NCBI GenBank assembly: GCA_023256355.1
Contig: JAGDXJ010000002.1
Coordinates: 1 to 39,654, forward strand
Direction: 5' to 3'
Length of the DNA stretch: 39,654 nt
Source of the DNA: Nitrososphaerales archaeon
GTDB lineage: Archaea; Thermoproteota; Nitrososphaeria; Conexivisphaerales; UBA164
The notes under the pieces are model-generated. The model saw only the letters and a program-made list of their open reading frames with translations, did no database searches and was not told the origin of the DNA. Shown here piece after piece: positions 7,320-15,383 of the stretch. How positions within the stretch are numbered: position 1 is the stretch's first letter; every line of letters begins with the position of its first letter. The position numbers were made by a program, and so were the translations under genes.

Positions 7320-8369
7320 ATGATTGATGAAGAATTTTTAAACCGTTATTCAAGACAGATCGTTCTTAAAGATATAGGCTTGGAGGGCCAGGAAAGGATT
7401 CTAAAATCTAAGGTTACGGTTGTAGGCGTTGGAGGGCTCGGCTCTATGGTTTCTTCGCTACTTGCAAGGATAGGTTTTGGAAAAATCCACATAGTTGACA
7501 GAGATGTCGTATCGTTAAGCGACCTGCACAGACAGATCCTCTATGATGAAGGGGATGTCGGCATACCAAAAGTTTATGCGGCAGAAAAAAAGCTTGAGTT
7601 AATAAATTCTGGGGTTAAGGTTTACCCGCACGCTTTAAGCGCTAACAATTATAATATGATGAAACAGATAATCAATGATTCAGATATAATAATAGATGGG
7701 CTGGACAACATGCGAGCAAGATACAACTTAAACCTTCTGGCGGTAACCCTGGGGAAGCCTTACGTGTTTGCATCGGCTATAGAAAACTACGGAAACCTGA
7801 GCAGCATAGTTCCAGGCAAGACTCCATGTCTTAACGAGTTTTACGGGGATTTTAAAGACCGTGAACTCCCGACGTGTGCTACTTCAGGTGTAAATCCTGC
7901 TATAGTTACATCGATAGCTTCTTTGGAAGTTAACGAAGCGATAAACCTTGTTTTAAATGGAAGCTCGCCGTTTTTTGGAAAGCTTGCTCTGCTCGACCTC
8001 AGCACAGGGAGCCTTGATACAGTCGACCTTAAGAAAGATCCAGAATGCGGTGTTTGCAACATGAAGGCAAAACCAGAGATAGAGCCCCGTATAGAAATTA
8101 GCTGCAGCAAAGACGGGTTTACTACAGTTTTTGTTAATAATTATGTTGATGGTTTAAACCTTGAAACTGTTTCCAGAAATCCCGGGATTAAGGTTGCTTT
8201 AAAAAATGAAAATTATATAACAGGGTTTTATGAAGATTCAAGGTTTACAGTATTCAGCACCGGTTATGCTGTTTTTCAGTTTAAATACTACGATGATGAA
8301 ATAAAAAACAGGGTAGAAAAGATTTATGAGCTCGTCGTTGGGCGAGACTATAATAAAAAGGCTCTCTGA
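7320..8369 (+). CDS. E1-like adenylyltransferase (ThiF/MoeB/HesA family) with C-terminal extension
   Basis: A 349-residue protein. RYSRQIVLKDIGLEGQ is the N-terminal helix of MoeB/ThiF proteins. GVGGLGS near residue 38 binds ATP, SLSDLHRQIL supplies the conserved Arg-Gln, and DGLDNMRARY is the nucleotide-binding Asp segment. TCATSGVNPAIV includes the cysteine that forms thioesters or persulfides in related enzymes. The zinc site looks incomplete: the C-terminal CGVC pair is present, but the first pair is reduced to PCLNEF. About 75 residues beyond CGVC are neither MoeB-like nor a clear rhodanese domain. It probably activates the Gly-Gly protein encoded upstream. The start is ATG at 7320. Confidence 0.88.
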   Translation: MIDEEFLNRYSRQIVLKDIGLEGQERILKSKVTVVGVGGLGSMVSSLLARIGFGKIHIVDRDVVSLSDLHRQILYDEGDVGIPKVYAAEKKLELINSGVKVYPHALSANNYNMMKQIINDSDIIIDGLDNMRARYNLNLLAVTLGKPYVFASAIENYGNLSSIVPGKTPCLNEFYGDFKDRELPTCATSGVNPAIVTSIASLEVNEAINLVLNGSSPFFGKLALLDLSTGSLDTVDLKKDPECGVCNMKAKPEIEPRIEISCSKDGFTTVFVNNYVDGLNLETVSRNPGIKVALKNENYITGFYEDSRFTVFSTGYAVFQFKYYDDEIKNRVEKIYELVVGRDYNKKAL

Positions 8370-9009
8370 TGTTTACAGGATAGATAAAGACGAATTTGCA
8401 CCACTCAACTTTAAGGATCCTTTCTTAATACTGATTTCGATCATACTTAGCCAGAACACTACAGACAGAAACGCATTAAAAGCCATGAAAAACCTTGTAG
8501 CCAACGGACTTACAAGCTCCCAGGACTATGTGAAAGCTGGTGCAGATAAAATAAAACCGCTTATAAAGGTAGCAGGTCTGTATGAACAGAAAGCAAAGAC
8601 AATAATCAGCCTAGCGAGCTGGAGCCTCGAAAAATACGGAGGGGATCTTACGAAGCTGAAGCAAGAAGAACCTGAGAAGGTTTACGAGGAGCTTACCGAA
8701 ATAAAGGGCATAGGACCCAAAACTGCTGATGTTTTTCTCATATTTTATCTCAATGCAAGGACATTTCCAATAGATACGCATATAAAAAGAGTAGTAAAAC
8801 GCATAGGAATAGCTGAGGGAAGCTACGACGTAATGAGAAAGAAACTCCTTCAAGTGTTTCCCGATCCGATTAAAGCCCATATATTGCTGATTAAGCACGG
8901 AAGGACAACCTGCACTGCCAGGAAGCCAAAATGTAACCAGTGCGTGATCAATGATATCTGTAAATATTATGCATCTTTAAATCTGAGCAAAAGGATCGAT
9001 GAGGGTTAG
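8326..9009 (+). CDS. nth: Endonuclease III (DNA glycosylase/AP lyase)
   Basis: A 227-residue helix-hairpin-helix glycosylase. ILISIILSQNTTDRNA is the conserved early segment. IKGIGPKTADV is the HhH with the catalytic lysine, and FPIDTHIKRVVKRIGI carries the catalytic aspartate. CTARKPKCNQCVINDIC gives the C-x6-C-x2-C-x5-C [4Fe-4S] loop. It excises oxidised pyrimidines. The ATG at 8326 lies inside the end of the E1-like gene, a 44-base overlap; a TTG at 8338 is an alternative. Its stop abuts the stop of the convergent CCA-adding enzyme with no gap (TAGCTA). Confidence 0.95.
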   Translation: MSSSLGETIIKRLSDVYRIDKDEFAPLNFKDPFLILISIILSQNTTDRNALKAMKNLVANGLTSSQDYVKAGADKIKPLIKVAGLYEQKAKTIISLASWSLEKYGGDLTKLKQEEPEKVYEELTEIKGIGPKTADVFLIFYLNARTFPIDTHIKRVVKRIGIAEGSYDVMRKKLLQVFPDPIKAHILLIKHGRTTCTARKPKCNQCVINDICKYYASLNLSKRIDEG

Positions 9010-10365
9010 CTATTTATTTGAATCCATAGCTAAAGTCTCAAAAAGTGAGATGAATGCGTTTTTTGCGCTCTTAAAGTATAAGGCCGAATCCTCAAGCTCT
9101 GAATAACGGTAAACGATCCCTTCAGAGAAATTTTTTGAAATTCCTGCTGGTACGCCCCAGTTTGTCGGGTTAATTTTTAAGTTCTCCAGCACATCTTTAG
9201 CATCGATAAATTTGCCTGGTTCAAATGAATACAAACGCATGTCGTTTTCGACCCAAACGTACCTGTGGCTTTTCAGAAATCCTGTAACGTTTTCAGGAGA
9301 GTAAACGGATGGACCTAACCTTATCTCAAAGTTTCTCTTATCGAACTCAAGAAAAACCGCGATCGTCACCCATGCATCCTGCTCTGAAACTGTAGACCTG
9401 ATAATTCTGTAACCGCTGTTTTTAAACGCGTTTCTTACAGCTTCTTCGGCTTTATAGTACATCCCCCATTTGATGTCCTCCACAAGATCAGGAGCCTTAA
9501 AAGAAACCATAACTACGCTGCCAGATGCTCTGTTTTCAGGCACCGGATGTCTTTCTGTGAAATATATTACATCAGGAGATGTTAAGAAGTTTAGCGCTAA
9601 CACTTTAAGCTTTGCCAAAATCCTGTTCTTAATCGCGAGGGCTAAATTCCTTTTCTGATCGACAGGATCCAGGATTATTACCGGCGTTGTAAAAACTTTT
9701 TTTGGATCATAATCATAAGGCTCAAGCGCCACAACTTCTCCCTGCGTCCAAGCTACAATGTTCTTAAGGATGTCTGCAAATGATCCGTACTTTACTGCAA
9801 GCACTTCGGATACATAACCGCTAAAGCCTCCTACTTTGATTTCAGCACCATAAAGCCCGTTGCTTTTAAGAAACTTTTTAAAGACTCTAATTTCGCCTCT
9901 GAGCTCAGGGTTAAGTTTTTTCAAAAGGTACTCGTTGTGGTATCTGCTTCTGTCCATGCTGGTTATCCACTTTCCAAGCGGAACATCTGCGCACGGTACC
10001 AGGTTGAACTTTACACCGTTTATCATGCCTTCTACGTAGGGATGCTCTGCATAATTCTTCCAGTAATTCAGGCCTTTGGCGACCTCTTCAAGGTCTTTCA
10101 GCCCTTTTTTTCCTATTTCATCAGCTCCCAGAGCCGGGTCGTACAGGACAAAAAAATCAATATCGGCGTCCTCTGGCAACCATGTATCTCTTGCGTAAGA
10201 ACCGCCAAGAATAAATTTTAAACCTCTCTTTCTAAGCCTTTCAGATATAATATTTTCAACTTCTTTAAGCCTCTCTCTATCTTTTTGATTCGGCGTAACC
10301 CGCTCTTTTATGTTTTCTACTAGCTTCTTTATCTCTTCATAGTGTATGTTAAACTCAAAATTCAT
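9010..10365 (-). CDS. cca: CCA-adding enzyme, archaeal class I tRNA nucleotidyltransferase
   Basis: A 451-residue enzyme of normal archaeal length. GGSYARDTWLPEDADIDFFVLYD holds the nucleotidyltransferase GS motif and the catalytic Asp pair. NLVPCADVPLGKW and the GFSGYVSEVLAVKYGSF helix are typical of the archaeal class. It adds CCA to tRNA 3' ends without a template. Both tRNA genes seen in this window lack an encoded CCA, consistent with its need. The start is ATG at 10365. Confidence 0.95.
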   Translation of the reverse strand: MNFEFNIHYEEIKKLVENIKERVTPNQKDRERLKEVENIISERLRKRGLKFILGGSYARDTWLPEDADIDFFVLYDPALGADEIGKKGLKDLEEVAKGLNYWKNYAEHPYVEGMINGVKFNLVPCADVPLGKWITSMDRSRYHNEYLLKKLNPELRGEIRVFKKFLKSNGLYGAEIKVGGFSGYVSEVLAVKYGSFADILKNIVAWTQGEVVALEPYDYDPKKVFTTPVIILDPVDQKRNLALAIKNRILAKLKVLALNFLTSPDVIYFTERHPVPENRASGSVVMVSFKAPDLVEDIKWGMYYKAEEAVRNAFKNSGYRIIRSTVSEQDAWVTIAVFLEFDKRNFEIRLGPSVYSPENVTGFLKSHRYVWVENDMRLYSFEPGKFIDAKDVLENLKINPTNWGVPAGISKNFSEGIVYRYSELEDSALYFKSAKNAFISLFETLAMDSNK

Positions 10366-10436
10366 ACGCTGAAACAGATTAGCCTTGCAAACTATTTTAA
10401 CTTAATGGGGGTAAAAATAACAAAGTTTAAACAGGA

Positions 10437-10958
10437 TTATGCCCATATGGCCAGCGCTATGTTTTTCAGCGCCGTTTCATTATCTTCACCTATTTTCTGT
10501 AAAAGAAAACCTATGCCAAGCATTTTTGCAAGCTCAGCGTTTATCCCTTTTTCAAGCGCTTCTCTGAGTATCCTTTTTGCAGTATCTACATTTCCCCTCT
10601 GATAATGAACAACGGCGACGCAAACTTTTATAATTCTGTGTATATCTTCTTTTTCGTTGCCATCGGCCCTGTGCCACAAATCTTCAAGAAGCTCATGGGC
10701 CTCCCAGCATCTTGCGTTCTTTACAAGGTATTCTAGATCATGGTTACACTTTTCTAACTCGCATTCTTCGACTTTGTTTAGCTTTAAAAGCTGACCGATT
10801 TTTTCACCATCAAACAAATCAGATACGTAATCCACTTCAACGTATTTTCCCACCCTAACATCATTAACCTGTAACCCTTTAGATCTCAATAATCCTTTAA
10901 GTTTCTGTGAATCTGCAAAGCTGTATACGCTGTTTTCAAAAATCGCCAAGCATCTCAT
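10437..10958 (-). CDS. DUF309 domain protein
   Basis: A 173-residue protein with an uncharacterised N-terminal part of about 75 residues and a C-terminal DUF309-type helical domain. The motif ARCWEAHELLEDLWHRADG and then IIKVCVAVVHYQRGN matches the family core WEAHExxExxW. Function is unknown for this family. The N-terminal half contains a strand-rich DVRVGKYVEVDYVSDLF segment that I do not recognise. It is transcribed towards cca with a gap of about 70 bases. Confidence 0.7.
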   Translation of the reverse strand: MRCLAIFENSVYSFADSQKLKGLLRSKGLQVNDVRVGKYVEVDYVSDLFDGEKIGQLLKLNKVEECELEKCNHDLEYLVKNARCWEAHELLEDLWHRADGNEKEDIHRIIKVCVAVVHYQRGNVDTAKRILREALEKGINAELAKMLGIGFLLQKIGEDNETALKNIALAIWA

Positions 10959-11020
10959 GTTAATAAATATCTGGAAGATGTTTAAAAGGAAAGAGCCGTT
11001 TTTGATAAATTATTCAAAGA

Positions 11021-12379
11021 TCAAGCTGAATTTATAAATTCGTTGTGCACTGCGCTTATAGCTCTTTTGCAGTCCTGGCTGTTTATAACAAAACCTATGT
11101 TAAGCTCACTCGAACCCTGAGTTATCATTATTATGTTTATCTTTTCCTTTGCGACAGCTCCAAACAGCCTGCTTGCCACACCGGGCGTCCCCTTCATTCC
11201 CTCCCCTATAATTGAGACGGCGCATACGTTGTCAAGTATCCTGTAATCCTGAATCTTTTCACCCATAAACTGGATCTCTATGATGTTCCTGTACCTGTTG
11301 ACGTCGTTTCTGTCTATTATTATGTTGACTTCAGAGCCGGATGCGTTTTGTGTCACTGTATAAAACTTAAGGTTAGAAAGCAAAAAACTGTTGAGAAGGT
11401 TTGGTAAAAGCGACTTCAGCCCGGTACCCATTAACGTGAATATGGCCAGGCTATCAAGGTGCACGACAGCTTTAACTACGTTTGAAGAAACAACGCCTTC
11501 TCCTCTTATTACTGTCCCGCTTTCAAGCGGAGCTTTTATATCGTTTACATAAAGCTCAACGCCTTTGGCTTTTAAAAGTTCCATGGCTTCTGGGTTAAAT
11601 ATGCTCGGGATAAAAGAAAAAATTTCTAAAGCTTCGCTGTAAGACAGTATATCTATTTTTCTTGAACCCTCTATGATTGAAGGATCAGCGCTCATGAGCC
11701 CTTTGACGTTTGTCCACAGATCCAGCCTGTTACTTTCTGAAGATATAACAAGGGAAGAAGCGATAAGATCGGAACCCCCATCCTGAAGCTTAACTATCTT
11801 TTTATCGGAGGTCGAAGCCGTAAGCCCTCCTATAAGCGTTACGCTATCAGCCTCTGCGTTTTTTATAAAATTTTTGCACCTCTGAATTGTCGCGTTAAGC
11901 ATTATTTCGTTCCTTGACTGATCTACTATGATCCCGGATTCATAACCGTTGTAGGTTTTGATTTTTTCGCTTCCGATTTTTTCTGCTAAAAATTTCTTTA
12001 TTGATGAAATGACCATATTCTCAACTGAAAGGTAAATTTGACCTTCAAGCGCAGGGTATGTTTCTTTTATCTTAGATATTAGTTCCAGGATTTCAAGAGC
12101 ACCATTAACTGATTCAAGCGTCTTTTTTTCTTCATAAAAACCTCTGATTTTGAACCTCTCGTATATTTTCTTGAATTGATCTTTAGCCTTCTGATCGTCT
12201 TTCAGGGCTGTGTCGATGGCTCTTTTTATATCTTTTTTTATCGCGGATGGAACAGAAATAACGAAAACGCCAGAGTTTTTGTACCTTTTTTCGATAAGCG
12301 TCCCTATGTTTTCTAGGTTCAGGTCTTCTATGGCGCTGCCGCTTATTTTAGCTATACCTTGCACGAGATTACAAACCAA
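11021..12379 (-). CDS. Aspartokinase (lysC/thrA-type) with C-terminal ACT domains
   Basis: A 452-residue amino-acid kinase with tandem ACT domains at about residues 305-450. The kinase part has FVISVPSAIKK, GGLTASTSDKK, LQDGGSDLIASSLV and LWTNVKGLMSADPSII, all standard aspartokinase motifs. The ACT part ends GMKGTPGVASRLFGAVAKEKINIIMITQGSSELNIGFVI, the usual lysine/threonine-sensing sequence. The N-terminal KFGGTS motif is altered to AKISGSA. It phosphorylates aspartate at the head of the Thr/Met/Lys pathway; threonine synthase is encoded at 27.9 kb. The track start is TTG at 12379; a GTG at 12364 would put the lysine at the usual distance from the N-terminus. Confidence 0.88.
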   Translation of the reverse strand: MVCNLVQGIAKISGSAIEDLNLENIGTLIEKRYKNSGVFVISVPSAIKKDIKRAIDTALKDDQKAKDQFKKIYERFKIRGFYEEKKTLESVNGALEILELISKIKETYPALEGQIYLSVENMVISSIKKFLAEKIGSEKIKTYNGYESGIIVDQSRNEIMLNATIQRCKNFIKNAEADSVTLIGGLTASTSDKKIVKLQDGGSDLIASSLVISSESNRLDLWTNVKGLMSADPSIIEGSRKIDILSYSEALEIFSFIPSIFNPEAMELLKAKGVELYVNDIKAPLESGTVIRGEGVVSSNVVKAVVHLDSLAIFTLMGTGLKSLLPNLLNSFLLSNLKFYTVTQNASGSEVNIIIDRNDVNRYRNIIEIQFMGEKIQDYRILDNVCAVSIIGEGMKGTPGVASRLFGAVAKEKINIIMITQGSSELNIGFVINSQDCKRAISAVHNEFINSA

Positions 12380-12518
12380 TAACTTAATTTAAATTTTTCT
12401 TGCATAGATCTTTATAGCATAAAACAAGTATGAAAAAAGAATAATATGTGTAGATATACAGAAACCATTTCTTATAATTAACATCCCGGTTAACTTTTTA
12501 TTACATTCTTTTAAGAAA

Positions 12519-12530
12519 AGTTTTTATATG
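12519..12530 (+). promoter_or_regulatory. TATA-box promoter of the winged-helix pair
   Basis: AGTTTTTATATG at this position is a good archaeal TATA box. Initiation about 25 bases downstream would leave a short leader with GTGAAAG just before the ATG at 12562. The divergent aspartokinase gene begins near 12379, so this 180-base interval holds promoters for both directions. Confidence 0.5.
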
Positions 12531-12561
12531 ATAATTTAGAAGTAATCTAAAGTGAAAGCCG

Positions 12562-13044
12562 ATGTCGATGAATTATTCTAAGGTTCGTTTGAAAATTGGT
12601 GTAAACGAGATAGAAATTTATGGAGTAAAAGATGATATGGAATACCTAGGTCAGCTGGCTTTGAAAATTTACGACACTGTATCTAAAAGCCCGAATTCGT
12701 TACAAAGCAAAGTTACAGTTGTAGAAAAAGAGGACGAACAGGCAAAGCGAGCCGAAAACATAATCCAGCTACCAGACATACAGCCAGACCCAAATTCATC
12801 CCTGCCGGCTAACATACTCAAGCTATTCATAAGCGAATGGGGAAAGAAGCCCAGGAGGCTTTCTGAGGTAAAAGAAGTGCTCGACAGCTTTGGCCTTGTC
12901 TATCCAAAACAGACGGTTGCAGTATCTCTTTTGAGGCTTGCAAAAGAAGGAAAGATTAGGCGGTTTAAGAACGAGAGGGGAGAATATGTATATATTTCTG
13001 TTCCTTCGAAGATAATACAGGAGGAACAAGGTGAAATGGCATGA
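12562..13044 (+). CDS. Conserved archaeal winged-helix protein, first of a pair
   Basis: A 160-residue protein. The N-terminal ~45 residues (KVRLKIGVNEIEIYGVKDDM) look like a small strand-rich domain. A charged linker follows, then a C-terminal winged-helix domain around ILKLFISEWGKKPRRLSEVKEVLDSFG with a wing at IRRFKNERGEYVYI. The next gene has a similar N-terminal beta segment. The stop overlaps the next start as ATGA. A DNA-binding or regulatory role is inferred; I do not know a characterised homologue. Confidence 0.65.
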   Translation: MSMNYSKVRLKIGVNEIEIYGVKDDMEYLGQLALKIYDTVSKSPNSLQSKVTVVEKEDEQAKRAENIIQLPDIQPDPNSSLPANILKLFISEWGKKPRRLSEVKEVLDSFGLVYPKQTVAVSLLRLAKEGKIRRFKNERGEYVYISVPSKIIQEEQGEMA

Positions 13045-13544
13045 GTTCTACTCCACTAAAAGTTGATATAAGCTACGGAGAGCTTTCAGCAACATTCAGC
13101 GGCAACCCTGATGACGTGCTCGTTTCAGTGACCAGGTTTCTGGCTTCTAACGTTCCAGCCATAGATGTTGCAAAAAAGGTTCTGCTAAAGTATGATTTGC
13201 AGGAACTGATTCAGATGTTTTCAGATTACGTAAAGATCACCGATGAAGGACCCCGCATACTGGTTAGGGAAAACCTGAGCATAAAACAAAAGATAACCCT
13301 TCAGCTGGTGGGAAACAGGATAGCTTATCTGTTAAACAAGATACAAGATGAGTCTATGACCCTGCAGGATCTAATAAACGTCCTTGGAGTTCCGGGAAAA
13401 TCGATAAGCAGCAGGCTGAGCGAGCTTGTTAAAGCAGGACACGTTACAAGAATTCAGGACTCAAAGACCACAAAATATCAGATATCTACTATGGGGATCA
13501 AATGGTTATCTGATACCCTTACAGGAAAGATCAAAGCGGATTAA
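13041..13544 (+). CDS. Conserved archaeal winged-helix protein, second of a pair
   Basis: A 167-residue protein. It opens with KVDISYGELSATFSGNPDD, comparable to the N-terminus of the preceding gene. The C-terminal half, RIAYLLNKIQDESMTLQDLINVLGVPGKSISSRLSELVKAGHVTRI, is a clear winged-helix DNA-binding fold with a recognition helix at KSISSRLSEL. The start overlaps the upstream stop by 4 bases, so the two products are likely made together and may form a heteromer. Its stop shares TTAA with the stop of hflX on the other strand. Confidence 0.65.
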   Translation: MSSTPLKVDISYGELSATFSGNPDDVLVSVTRFLASNVPAIDVAKKVLLKYDLQELIQMFSDYVKITDEGPRILVRENLSIKQKITLQLVGNRIAYLLNKIQDESMTLQDLINVLGVPGKSISSRLSELVKAGHVTRIQDSKTTKYQISTMGIKWLSDTLTGKIKAD

Positions 13545-14620
13545 AAAGTTTCTTTTGTATTTATAACTTGAACTTTTCCTTCATTATATTTTTGCTGTAT
13601 AATCTCCCTGAGCTTTTCGAGGTTTATCCCCTTAAGGGCTGATATTTCGACATAATCCTTTATTCTGCTGTCTTGAAATACAAAATCAGTTTTTTTCTGA
13701 TCGATTTTGTTGAGCACAGCTACTACGTTATCCAGGTTCACTTCAAGCTCTTCAAGGACGTTCAGGCTTGCCATGTACTTTCTCCAGAAAAGCTCTTCAT
13801 CCAGACTGTAATCAAGGACAAGAAGTATTAGGTCTGAATATTTTAACTCTTCAAGCGTAGACTTGAAAGACTCGATCAAATAATGGGGAAGCCTTTCTAT
13901 AAATCCAACAGTATCGCTCAGATAAACGTTATTCAATCCGTTTATCTTTCTTATGGTGGTGGTCAAAGTAGTGAACATCTTTCCGGTTACAGTTTTGTTC
14001 TCGTCTGTAAGAGCATTAAAAAGCGTTGTTTTACCGGCCCCCGTATAACCTGCTAGGGCAACTATAAATTTGTCTTCTTCGAGCCTCTTCTGTCTATGTA
14101 GGCTTCTCCTCATTCTTTCTCTCTCAAGCTTTTTTCTTAAGCCGTTTATCTGTCTGTTAAGGAACCTTATGTACTTGTCAACTTCGTAAGCGCCATAACC
14201 CATGGGGCCAGTCTGCTCCCCCATTTTCGCTAACCTGACTGTCTCCCTAATACGTGGTACTTCGTACTGTAATTCTGCAAGCTTTACCTGAAGCTTAGCT
14301 TCAGTTGTCATGGCTCTTTTTTCAAATATATCGAGTATCAGCCTTATCCTGTCTATGGTCTTTACGCCAAGAAGTTTGCTCAAATGATAAATCTGAGAAG
14401 CTGATAGCTGTTCATCGATTATCACGAGTTCCGGGTTCAACTTTTCTGTCAATTTCTTTAACTCTTCTGCCTTACCAGTTGGCAGCCCGTACTTGCCTTC
14501 TCTCATGCTTTTCACTTTGAACGAAACTGATGGGCTGTACCCTGCTGAAGAAACCAGCTCGAGGGCTTCTTGCTCGGAGTAAGGTTCTCTGTAAGTTACA
14601 ACTATGGACCTTTCGTTCAC
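13541..14620 (-). CDS. hflX: GTPase HflX
   Basis: A 359-residue GTPase with an N-terminal nucleotide-binding domain (KLNPELVIIDEQLSASQIYHL), the linker LLDIFEKRAMTTEAKLQVKLAELQYEVPR, and a G domain with G1 GYTGAGKTTLFNAL, G3 DTVGFIERLP and G4 NKID. The GPGE(T/S) linker segment is changed to TGPMGYGAYEVDK. HflX binds the large ribosomal subunit and can split stalled ribosomes. The start is GTG at 14620 and overlaps the MBF1 stop as GTGA. Confidence 0.94.
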   Translation of the reverse strand: MNERSIVVTYREPYSEQEALELVSSAGYSPSVSFKVKSMREGKYGLPTGKAEELKKLTEKLNPELVIIDEQLSASQIYHLSKLLGVKTIDRIRLILDIFEKRAMTTEAKLQVKLAELQYEVPRIRETVRLAKMGEQTGPMGYGAYEVDKYIRFLNRQINGLRKKLERERMRRSLHRQKRLEEDKFIVALAGYTGAGKTTLFNALTDENKTVTGKMFTTLTTTIRKINGLNNVYLSDTVGFIERLPHYLIESFKSTLEELKYSDLILLVLDYSLDEELFWRKYMASLNVLEELEVNLDNVVAVLNKIDQKKTDFVFQDSRIKDYVEISALKGINLEKLREIIQQKYNEGKVQVINTKETF

Positions 14621-14994
14621 TTTCTGAGTTTCACCTTTAAACTGTACTCGATCTTCCTCAGAGTTGGATAATCCGGGATGATTTTTTCCTGCTCGATCTT
14701 GGCAAGGAGGGATGGTTTTATTCCTATCTTTCTTCCGAGCTGTTCCTGGGTTAGGTTCATCTTTTCCCTCATTTCTTTTATGATCCTTCCGTAACCGTCT
14801 ATAAGTTCATATTCATCTTCAACCTGATTTCTTGAAGATTTGGCGAAGCCGCTTTCTTTTATGCCGCCGCTTTTGCGTTCGTTCACTATTTTTCCATACT
14901 TAGCACATTCTTCACATACTTTCAAATAAGCGCCATCTACTTCTATGGTTATAGGCTTGCCGAATATCGGTTTACCGCATATTTCGCAATTCAT
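14617..14994 (-). CDS. mbf1: Multiprotein-bridging factor 1 (archaeal MBF1)
   Basis: A 125-residue protein with an N-terminal zinc ribbon (CEICGKPIFGKP and later CEECAKYG) and a C-terminal lambda-Cro-type HTH (LTQEQLGRKIGIKPSLLAKIEQEKIIPDYPTLRKIE). This layout is specific to archaeal MBF1, which is reported to associate with the small ribosomal subunit and translation. Co-transcription with hflX (4-base overlap) fits a shared ribosome-linked role. The start is ATG at 14994. Confidence 0.93.
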   Translation of the reverse strand: MNCEICGKPIFGKPITIEVDGAYLKVCEECAKYGKIVNERKSGGIKESGFAKSSRNQVEDEYELIDGYGRIIKEMREKMNLTQEQLGRKIGIKPSLLAKIEQEKIIPDYPTLRKIEYSLKVKLRK

Positions 14995-15150
14995 TCTTTT
15001 ACCCTAGTTATAATTTTCCGCATATATACGATTTACGCTGACCTCTAAGCTATCTTGAAAGAGAATTTTGAACAACAGAAAATGCTAAGAGTTGAACGCT
15101 GTACATGCTTAAGCTAGCAGCTTTTTACCTTATGGTTTCAAAAATTATAA

Positions 15151-15164
15151 AAACAGAGCAAACA
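15151..15164 (+). promoter_or_regulatory. TATA-box promoter of rps30e
   Basis: AAAATTATAAAAAC lies about 25-30 bases before the first ATG at 15188. This suggests a leaderless or very short leader transcript for the S30e gene. Confidence 0.5.
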
Positions 15165-15202
15165 CCAAAAAGTTAATTAAACGGTTAATGCGAACATTTA
15201 AC

Positions 15203-15376
15203 ATGCCTACACACGGCAGTATTACAAAAGCAGGAAAGGTTAGATCACAAACGCCTAAGCTACAGGGTAGAGAAAGGCATAATCCGCCTCCACGCGTATC
15301 TCTAAGAGCTAAGTATGTTAAGAGGGTAGAACTAAAAAGAAACCCAGGACAGAACTGGGTATTTTTAAGAAAGTAA
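15203..15376 (+). CDS. rps30e: 30S ribosomal protein S30e
   Basis: The sequence MPTHGSITKAGKVRSQTPK is nearly the archaeal/eukaryotic S30e consensus; the rest is basic and ends NPGQNWVFLRK. S30e is a small-subunit protein near the mRNA entry/decoding region. It is typical of TACK-type archaea and eukaryotes and generally lacking in Euryarchaeota, so it informs the placement of this genome. The track starts five codons earlier at ATG 15188 (MRTFN); I chose the internal ATG because it matches the family N-terminus. It is convergent with the CBS/HPF-like gene, 7 bases apart. Confidence 0.93.
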   Translation: MPTHGSITKAGKVRSQTPKLQGRERHNPPPRVSLRAKYVKRVELKRNPGQNWVFLRK

Positions 15377-15383
15377 ATAATTT

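Noticed and set aside
15001-15150. Possible small RNA between mbf1 and rps30e
   Set aside because: I found no paired C/D boxes, stable hairpin or conserved motif; it is best read as a divergent promoter region.
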